From Bacillota bacterium (GTDB taxonomy: Bacteria; Bacillota_I; Bacilli_A; RFN20; CAG-826): a stretch of 7,363 nucleotides of DNA. The stretch is from NCBI GenBank assembly GCA_003501485.1, contig DNPJ01000126.1, positions 1 through 7,363 on the forward strand, read 5' to 3'. The translations under genes and the position numbers were made by a program. Shown piece after piece: positions 1-4,058 of this stretch; positions within the stretch are counted from its first letter, which is position 1; the number at the start of each line of letters is the position of its first letter. Below the pieces are notes generated by a model. The model did not search any database, had not been told where the DNA came from, and saw only the letters and a list, made by a program, of their open reading frames with translations.

Positions 1-725
1 TTTTTAAATCTTAATTTCTCTAATTCCTCTATTCGCTTCTGGCCACTGTACAAGGATTCGTAAAAATCTTCACTTCTTTTTTCCGCATTTTCATTGCAAG
101 ACGTTAAATTATTATTTTCTTTAGCTAAATTTAAAAATTCATTAAATGTAAAATGAAATTCACGCTTTTCAAGACCTTTATTTTCATCAAAAAATTTATT
201 AATTGATTTTTTTATTTCGTTTTCATCAAAAGTGTTACTAAAATCTTTAGCTGATTCAATTGGAATCGCAACAATTATTTTCATCTTCGGAACATAGTTA
301 GCAAAGTCTTTAACAATAGATATAAGTAGTTTAATGACGTATGCACGTGGGTAACCATTAAAACCTGTTCCGATTAAAGGTATTCCTATTTTTTTGTATC
401 CTTTTTTATATGCAACAACCAATGCTTTTTTATATGATTCTTCCAAAACTTTCAGATCTTTATCCATCTCAAATAACGGAGTAACTATATGAATGATATG
501 TTTGGCAGGTAATTCATACCCACTTGTTAAAAATATGTTTCCTGGATATGCGTTATTTTTAAAAGATTCTATTTCTTTCTTAAGTTTAATTGAATTTGCA
601 CCAGCAACGATGTTTTTGCAAAGTCTTCCATATCGTGTAACATTTTCTAAAATACCAAGCGAATTTATAATAGCGTCACAAGATTTAATAGTAGTTACAT
701 CCACCGCTCGAACACTAAAACTCAT
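1..725 (-). CDS. Macro-domain (ADP-ribose-binding family) protein, 3' end outside window
   Basis: Translating the minus strand from the ATG at 725 gives 241 codons without a stop, running off the left edge, so the C-terminus is missing. Macro domains bind ADP-ribose or remove it from proteins, RNA or DNA. The family pattern is visible: an early VDVT (8-11), CDAIINS (16-22), GNIFLTSGYELPAKHIIHIVTP (62-83, compare the usual GxAxxTxGYxLPxxxIIHTVGP), and IPLIGTGFNGYP (115-126, compare FPxISTGxxGYP). Odd points: the usual NAAN plus Gly-rich loop is replaced by NSLGILENVTRYGRL (21-35), so canonical hydrolase residues look altered. After the domain (about residue 160 on) comes a charged helical extension (DENEIKKSINKFFDENK, later EKRSEDFYESLYSG). 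The start has a GGAG 13 bases upstream, somewhat far. A strong terminator at 802-832 separates it from the gene to its right, so it probably has its own promoter. Family assignment is fairly sure; substrate and activity are unknown. Confidence 0.8.
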   Translation of the reverse strand, partial: MSFSVRAVDVTTIKSCDAIINSLGILENVTRYGRLCKNIVAGANSIKLKKEIESFKNNAYPGNIFLTSGYELPAKHIIHIVTPLFEMDKDLKVLEESYKKALVVAYKKGYKKIGIPLIGTGFNGYPRAYVIKLLISIVKDFANYVPKMKIIVAIPIESAKDFSNTFDENEIKKSINKFFDENKGLEKREFHFTFNEFLNLAKENNNLTSCNENAEKRSEDFYESLYSGQKRIEELEKLRFK

Positions 726-801
726 ATATGAAATAAATCTCCAATGCTTATATAAATTATATATAAAATTATAATTTTTTCTATTTATTTAATTTCCTTA
801 T

Positions 802-832
802 AAAAAAATAGAACCACGAATGATTCTATTTT
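802..832 (-). terminator. Rho-independent terminator after the 80-aa repeat-protein gene
   Basis: On the minus strand the arms AAAATAGAATCA (832-821) and TGGTTCTATTTT (816-805) form a 12-bp stem with one T-G wobble, closed by a TTCG tetraloop (820-817) and followed by a T run reaching 802. It lies 8 bases beyond the stop codon of the gene at 841-1083. The A-rich left flank means it could also terminate transcription from the other strand. Confidence 0.9.
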
Positions 833-840
833 ATAAGAGA

Positions 841-1083
841 TTATTTTAACAACACTTCAGCATCGCCAAATGAATTGTCAAGCTTTATACGAATATCTTC
901 GCCAAAATCGACAATCTTTACTTTAAAGTCTTTTACTGAATAACCGTAATTAACTTTTTTTAATTTCATGTCTTCACCAAAGTTAACTAATTTAACTTTA
1001 ATGTCTTCACCAAAGTCGACAATTTCAAAACCGATACATTTATTCTTATAAAGTTTTAATTCCGCCTTATTTACTCTAGACAT
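841..1083 (-). CDS. Small beta-repeat protein of unknown function (80 aa)
   Basis: I do not recognise this protein, but it is almost certainly expressed. A near-perfect Shine-Dalgarno, AGGAGG (1096-1091), sits 7 bases before the ATG, and a strong terminator follows the TAA. After a short basic N-terminus (1-18) the protein is built of about five repeats of roughly 11 residues: IVDFGEDIKVK (21-31), LVNFGEDMKLK (32-42), a looser unit with a 3-residue insertion (43-56), IVDFGEDIRIK (57-67), and a degenerate last unit (68-80). Alternating hydrophobic residues with a turn-like FGED suggest stacked beta strands, as in small beta-repeat families such as DUF6150; that comparison is from memory and uncertain. 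The DNA repeats too: a 16-base match occurs at 968-983 and 1001-1016. There is no signal peptide or membrane segment. It is highly charged and probably cytoplasmic. It sits between the HNH-like and macro genes, with its own RBS and terminator. Confidence 0.85.
   Translation of the reverse strand: MSRVNKAELKLYKNKCIGFEIVDFGEDIKVKLVNFGEDMKLKKVNYGYSVKDFKVKIVDFGEDIRIKLDNSFGDAEVLLK
893..1024 (-). repeat. Tandem ~33-bp repeats inside the 80-aa gene
   Basis: The plus-strand unit beginning atgtcttcaccaaagt starts at 968 and again at 1001 (16 bases identical, 33-base period). A diverged copy begins at 893 (atatcttcgccaaaatcgac), 75 bases before the first, which is two units plus a 9-base insertion. 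They encode the VDFGED/VNFGED repeats and suggest growth by internal duplication. Confidence 0.8.
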
Positions 1084-1175
1084 ATTTTTACCTCCTAGAA
1101 AAATGATAACTAAGACGATGTACGATTTTCAGGACAATAAGTATGTTATTTAGTTTATTATTGCACTAATACAAT

Positions 1176-1985
1176 TCAATCAGCAAATAAGGAATTTACA
1201 AATTCATCAATTTCATTGGTTATATTATCAATCTTAAAATATGAAATAATGCTTTGCTTATCCAAATTATGAAGTTTGATTATTTTTTTGTATAAAAAAC
1301 ATATTTCTTCAAAAGATATATTTTCAAAAAACAAATCAAAATTTTTAAAAATGTTTTTTTCGTAATTATATTTTATGACATTGAATTTTGCTCGTAGTAT
1401 ATAGCCGAATAACCAATGTGGACCGAAGCCATACGACGGTCTAATAAATTCAATCAAATAATGTAATAAAAAATGTTCTACCGTTGTAGCGTATACAAGC
1501 CTTTCTTTTTTGTTGAATTTTTTTAAAAAACAAAGCGTTTCGATATCGCGCGGAAAAACAGAAAGAGCATTATCAGTTCTAACTCCTATATTATCAAGAG
1601 TTGTCTCATCAATATGGTGAATTTGAATCCATTCTTTCCCTCTTTTTTTTGGATTCGAATCATAATCGTCAGTTACTAAACCGTTTTTATCACGGCAAAA
1701 TTTAACGAGGCGTTCATAATATTTGGCCGCTTTATCCTTGTTTAAATTATTCATAATTAAATCATTAAATACACTGTTATCAGGTTTTTCACTATGCAGT
1801 TTTAATACTTTTCCAATGATTTCTCTTTCAATTTCACAATCACGTTTAGATGAATGTGAATTCTCGGTTGAAATATTTAAAATAGTTGCAACGTTATCTT
1901 TAGAATAATCATTGCAAAATAAAAGATTGTTGTCTTGGATATAACTTTTCAAATTGATAAACGTTAACTGGTCAAATCCATACAA
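1176..1985 (-). CDS. Divergent HNH (His-Me finger)-like endonuclease, non-ATG start
   Basis: This is a 269-codon frame ending in TGA. Residues 119-126 (WIQIHHID) and 163-178 (LVYATTVEHFLLHYLI) resemble the two halves of phage-type HNH nucleases, where a histidine pair HHI is followed 30-60 residues later by a (L)TxxEHxxxH helix. H123 or H124 would be the metal-activating base, and H171 and H175 the second-half histidines. No zinc-binding Cys pairs are seen. Flanks: a mixed, mostly helical N-terminus (1-118), a GPHWLFGYILR segment (188-198), and a helical C-terminus. No ATG is available. The frame opens after a TAA at 1998-2000 and the first conventional start is TTG at 1985, with no clear Shine-Dalgarno, so it may start at TTG or ATT, or be a 5'-truncated gene. 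It lies 92 bases upstream of the repeat protein. Nuclease activity is inferred. It could be a homing-type, restriction or phage-defence nuclease. Confidence 0.65.
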   Translation of the reverse strand: MYGFDQLTFINLKSYIQDNNLLFCNDYSKDNVATILNISTENSHSSKRDCEIEREIIGKVLKLHSEKPDNSVFNDLIMNNLNKDKAAKYYERLVKFCRDKNGLVTDDYDSNPKKRGKEWIQIHHIDETTLDNIGVRTDNALSVFPRDIETLCFLKKFNKKERLVYATTVEHFLLHYLIEFIRPSYGFGPHWLFGYILRAKFNVIKYNYEKNIFKNFDLFFENISFEEICFLYKKIIKLHNLDKQSIISYFKIDNITNEIDEFVNSLFAD

Positions 1986-2084
1986 ATCATTTTCTAAAAT
2001 TTACATCGACCTAAAAATATTTTATCGCAAATCGTTTTATTTCTGATTCTTCGATCTACAACAATTTTTGCTAAAAACTATCGA

Positions 2085-2180
2085 CTATATCAATATTTTT
2101 TTCTCATACATCTTTTCATCATAAAAAATAACGGCATCCTTTTCATGTATGCTGCGTGTTTTTCTAATATTTGCGAGCAT
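2085..2180 (-). CDS. Possible 31-aa ORF in the gap between fic and the HNH-like gene
   Basis: An ATG at 2180 opens a 31-codon frame to TAG (2085-2087), reading MLANIRKTRSIHEKD and onward. The same frame stays open upstream (KQNDISSSARK before the Met), and the amino-acid composition looks protein-like. There is no convincing ribosome binding site, and the ATG lies in the loop of a small GC-rich hairpin (2173-2189). A second frame through the same bases is also partly open, so this could be a gene remnant or chance. Confidence 0.25.
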   Translation of the reverse strand: MLANIRKTRSIHEKDAVIFYDEKMYEKKILI

Positions 2181-2189
2181 TTTTCTCGC
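2173..2189 (-). other. Short GC-rich hairpin downstream of fic
   Basis: The minus-strand arms GCGAG (2189-2185) and CTCGC (2177-2173) pair perfectly around a 7-base loop. This stands out in such AT-rich DNA and lies about 35 bases past the fic stop codon. No T run follows on the minus strand, so it is a weak terminator candidate at best. Confidence 0.35.
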
Positions 2190-2223
2190 GCTAGAAGATA
2201 TATCGTTTTGCTTCCTGTTATAA

Positions 2224-3096
2224 CTACTCTTCTTCATAATAATAAGAAGTGTCTATACCTTTCATAAATATTTCTCGATTATTGATATCGTTCGTTAACG
2301 AATTGCTCAATAGTTCTTTTATTCTTTTATCGTTAGAAGAAGAAATTCTCATCGCATTTAAATAATCATTTTTGTTTATTTTTGACCAATCAACACATAC
2401 CATTAGTTGTTTTTCTAATATTTGGTCAAGCCATATTCTTGTTGCTCTCCCATTGCCTTCATAAAATGGATGAGCTATATTCATTTCAACATATTTTTCA
2501 ACGATTTGGTCGAAAGTATTAACTGGCATTTTATCTATTGCATGTAAAGTTTCAGACAAATATTCTCCGTTTGCAAAGGTAAAACCATCATTTGATATTG
2601 TTTTATTTCTTATCTTGCCAGCAAAATCGTAAAGACCTTCGAACAAAAAAGCATGTATCTTTTGTAGAGCGATCGTTTTACCAATCTCATCATTTTCGAC
2701 CAAATTTGTTTTATATAATTCATATGCTTTTCTTTTACTTTGTTCATCTATTGGATCAAGTAATCCCTTTAGCCAGTCTTGTATCGAATTTTTATATTTA
2801 GTCGGAATTATTGTACAAAGTACTTTGATTCCTGACTCATCAATAACATCACTCAAATATTTTTTGCCATCTTTTGAATATAATTTAAGCTGTCCACAAA
2901 AAGATGACAACTCTTGATTTCTTTTTTTAATATTGTTCCAGTATCTTCTAGGAGAATTAGGGTTTGTTATTATAGAAATAACATCAACTGCTGAATACCA
3001 CCATTTCGATTGCGTAATATCGAAAACCGCGCGAACTTCTTTATTATTAAAATATCTAATTGAATACTTAATCATACATTTATGATAATAAAGCAT
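2224..3096 (-). CDS. Bro-N-like domain fused to class III Fic AMP-transferase
   Basis: Residues 8-112 resemble the Bro-N domain of phage antirepressors: KYSIRYFNNKEVRAVFD, then KWWYSAVDVISIITNP (31-46), PRRYWNNIKKR (49-59), LSSFCGQLKL (63-72), DGKKYLSDVIDESGI (76-90). Residues 113-290 align from memory with the whole of Neisseria meningitidis Fic: DEQS (117-120), LQKIHAFLFEGLYDFAGKIR (144-163), the target-binding flap GFTFANGEYL (171-180), the core motif HPFYEGNGR (209-217) with catalytic H209, and a C-terminal SYYYE (284-288) matching the class III inhibitory motif S/T-x-x-x-E. Fic enzymes transfer AMP from ATP to a target hydroxyl, and in class III the Glu autoinhibits. The protein ends two residues after the inhibitory Glu, and the usual next Gly/Asn is Glu. 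Bro-N domains often bind DNA, so fused autoregulation is plausible. The ATG at 3096 has only a weak GGA; Met8 (3075) may be the domain start but has no RBS. TAG stop. Neighbours: decayed DNA upstream, HNH-like gene downstream. Confidence 0.88.
   Translation of the reverse strand: MLYYHKCMIKYSIRYFNNKEVRAVFDITQSKWWYSAVDVISIITNPNSPRRYWNNIKKRNQELSSFCGQLKLYSKDGKKYLSDVIDESGIKVLCTIIPTKYKNSIQDWLKGLLDPIDEQSKRKAYELYKTNLVENDEIGKTIALQKIHAFLFEGLYDFAGKIRNKTISNDGFTFANGEYLSETLHAIDKMPVNTFDQIVEKYVEMNIAHPFYEGNGRATRIWLDQILEKQLMVCVDWSKINKNDYLNAMRISSSNDKRIKELLSNSLTNDINNREIFMKGIDTSYYYEEE
2888..2912. repeat. Internal near-copy of the pre-fic inverted repeat
   Basis: Lying in the Bro-N coding part (residues about 62-70), this stretch matches 3102-3126 at 23 of 25 positions by direct comparison (differences at 2890 and 2905). 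It keeps imperfect dyad symmetry: 7 pairs including one G-T, around the sequence acaaaaaga. It may be a second operator or a trace of duplication. Confidence 0.7.
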
Positions 3097-3100
3097 TTTT

Positions 3101-3127
3101 CAGTTGTCCACAAAAAGAGGACAACTG
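3101..3127. promoter_or_regulatory. Perfect 9-bp inverted repeat (candidate operator) ahead of Bro-N/fic
   Basis: cagttgtcc (3101-3109) and ggacaactg (3119-3127) are perfect inverted copies around a 9-base spacer. They end 4 bases before the upstream ATG of the fic gene and include the only Shine-Dalgarno-like GGA. A TATAAAAT box on the minus strand (3147-3140) lies just upstream, without a clear -35. As RNA it could fold and hide the ribosome site; as DNA it is a plausible operator. It has no T run, so it is not an intrinsic terminator for this strand. Confidence 0.5.
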
Positions 3128-3132
3128 ATTAA

Positions 3133-3477
3133 TTAAACTATTTTATACTCGTGATTTTTCAATGTGGTTTTATCTAGATACTTCATTACAGAAAAACAAT
3201 TTTCAACAGGAACAATATATTTTTAGCAGTGTTCTTTTAATTTTTGAAGCACCATATGAAGATGCCACAAATGCCGATAACCTAATATATATTGCGTGAA
3301 TTCGGTTTGATAAACATACAATCGCGGTTATTAACCAATGATTAACAAGCCAATAAAAGATAGCGTTAGTAATAAATAAATCAATGATAACATCAGCTCA
3401 TTTGGAAAACTGTTGATTTGTTGTAAGAATAATTAATCCTTTTCATAAATTTTATCAATCTCATTAAGTTCTACCAT
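3133..3477 (-). pseudogene. Decayed reading frame B (unidentified), ~114 codons with internal stops
   Basis: From an ATG at 3477, preceded by GGAG 10 bases upstream, one frame reads MVELNEIDKIYEKD, then a stop (3433-3435). It continues in the same frame through a hydrophobic stretch, a double stop (3328-3333), a protein-like block (YVYQTEFTQYILGYRHLWHL), a stop (3223-3225), and a last block (KYIVPVENCFSVMKYLDKTT) to the TAA at 3133-3135. A second frame across about 3228-3400 is also partly open, so frameshifts may have occurred. I do not recognise the family. It follows remnant A with a 19-base gap, like a two-gene operon. Chance cannot be excluded in AT-rich DNA. Confidence 0.35.
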
Positions 3478-3496
3478 AACCCAACATCTCCAATAC

Positions 3497-3829
3497 CTAA
3501 TTTAAGTTAGTGATATCAAAAATAATTTTGTAATTGCCTAGTTCTAAAGCGACGGATGCAGGACTTATATACCTTGGCGCCAACTTTTCTTTGGTTTCTT
3601 TGCTAGTTAAATAGCATCGACAAAATCTTCAAATTGTACCAGATTTTTTTAACAACAAATTCTGGAACAATTGTGGAGCATATTTGTGTATTTCCGTCCC
3701 CGTAATGTTATTTGGTAATGCCCGTTCTTCATTGACATTATTATGTATTTCCCCAACTATCATACATCTAACAACTTGAATTTATTACGATCCTAAATAT
3801 TCATTTTTTATTAATAAAAAATCCTTCAT
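3497..3829 (-). pseudogene. Decayed reading frame A (unidentified), ~111 codons with internal stops
   Basis: One frame from the ATG at 3829 reads MKDFLLIKNEYLGS, two stops (3782-3787), then a 44-residue stretch from Met 3763 (MIVGEIHNNVNEERALPNNI, later TEIHKYAPQLFQNLLLKK), a stop (3629-3631), and a further block (ETKEKLAPRYISPASVALEL, later NYKIIFDITNLN) ending at TAG 3497-3499. An alternative frame just past the 3629 stop (QFEDFVDAI) suggests a frameshift. The segments look like diverged protein sequence but match no family I can name. Together with remnant B this fills most of the 3128-3897 stretch that lacks an intact gene. Confidence 0.4.
3804..3821. repeat. 18-bp AT-only palindrome
   Basis: ttttttatt and aataaaaaa form a perfect palindrome with no spacer, inside the 5' part of remnant A. 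In such AT-rich DNA it may be chance; its function is unknown. Confidence 0.4.
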
Positions 3830-3897
3830 GCCTAGGAAGATAATTAAATTTGTTCAATACTTCGAGTTTAAAAATCATTTACGCTTATAAAATTAAT

Positions 3898-3928
3898 AAA
3901 AAACACTTCATATGAAGTGCTATTTTTT
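3898..3928 (-). terminator. Intrinsic terminator after tRNA-Arg
   Basis: On the minus strand CACTTCAT (3919-3912) is followed directly by its inverse ATGAAGTG (3911-3904), giving a stem of at least 6 bp with an ATAT loop, then TTTTTT (3903-3898). An A run upstream (3928-3923) can extend the pairing. It starts 11 bases beyond the mature tRNA 3' end and separates the tRNA from the accessory DNA. Confidence 0.88.
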
Positions 3929-3930
3929 AG

Positions 3931-4007
3931 TGGCGCCCTCAAGACGACTCGAACGTCCGACCCACTGCTTAGAAGGCAGTTGCTCTGTCCAGCTGAGCTA
4001 TGAGGGC
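3931..4007 (-). tRNA. tRNA-Arg (anticodon UCU)
   Basis: A complete cloverleaf can be drawn on the minus strand: acceptor GCCCTCA/TGAGGGC (4007-4001 with 3941-3935), D stem GCTC/GAGC, anticodon stem ACTGC/GCAGT with loop CTTCTAA giving anticodon TCT, T arm GGACG-TTCGAGT-CGTCT with one G-T pair, discriminator G and an encoded CCA (3933-3931). It decodes AGA/AGG, the main Arg codons in AT-rich genomes. It has its own promoter and terminator and lies 51 bases after uvrC. Its 3' end faces the accessory region, as is common for tRNA genes used as integration sites, but no repeated 3' fragment was found. Confidence 0.97.
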
Positions 4008-4016
4008 ATTGCAATT

Positions 4017-4045
4017 ATCATAAAACTAAATTAAGTGATTTTCAA
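4017..4045 (-). promoter_or_regulatory. Sigma-70/A-type promoter for tRNA-Arg
   Basis: The minus strand shows TTGAAA (4045-4040), a 17-base spacer and TATGAT (4022-4017), both one mismatch from consensus. The -10 ends 9 bases before the tRNA 5' end, giving a leader of about 2-3 bases. It lies wholly between uvrC and the tRNA. Confidence 0.7.
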
Positions 4046-4049
4046 TCAC
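4035..4049 (-). terminator. Weak hairpin just after uvrC
   Basis: GTGATT (4049-4044) and AATCAC (4040-4035) form a 6-bp stem around a 3-base loop, 9 bases after the uvrC TAG. The tract that follows (TTAATTTAGTTTT) is only partly T-rich, so termination would be weak and read-through into the tRNA is likely. It overlaps the -35 box of the tRNA promoter. Confidence 0.4.
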
Positions 4050-4058
4050 AAATAAAGT

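Noticed and set aside
756..773. Two TATAAT boxes upstream of the macro gene
   Set aside because: Neither has a -35 element at 16-18 bases, and the stretch is nearly all A and T, so such boxes are expected by chance.
493..774. Plus-strand 93-codon frame
   Set aside because: It lies opposite the macro-domain gene, has no ribosome site, and shows no family pattern; the minus-strand frame has clear macro motifs.
2104..2150. catacat / atgtatg inverted repeat 33 bases apart
   Set aside because: Only 7 bp with a long spacer in AT-rich DNA; no supporting feature.
3101..3127. Inverted repeat as an intrinsic terminator
   Set aside because: It is followed by AAAAATG on the minus strand, not a T run; operator or RBS-masking roles fit better.
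3575..3581. tggcgcc shared with the tRNA 3' end (3931-3937), as a possible att remnant
   Set aside because: Only 7 bases match and the core is palindromic (ggcgcc); too short to support an attachment site.
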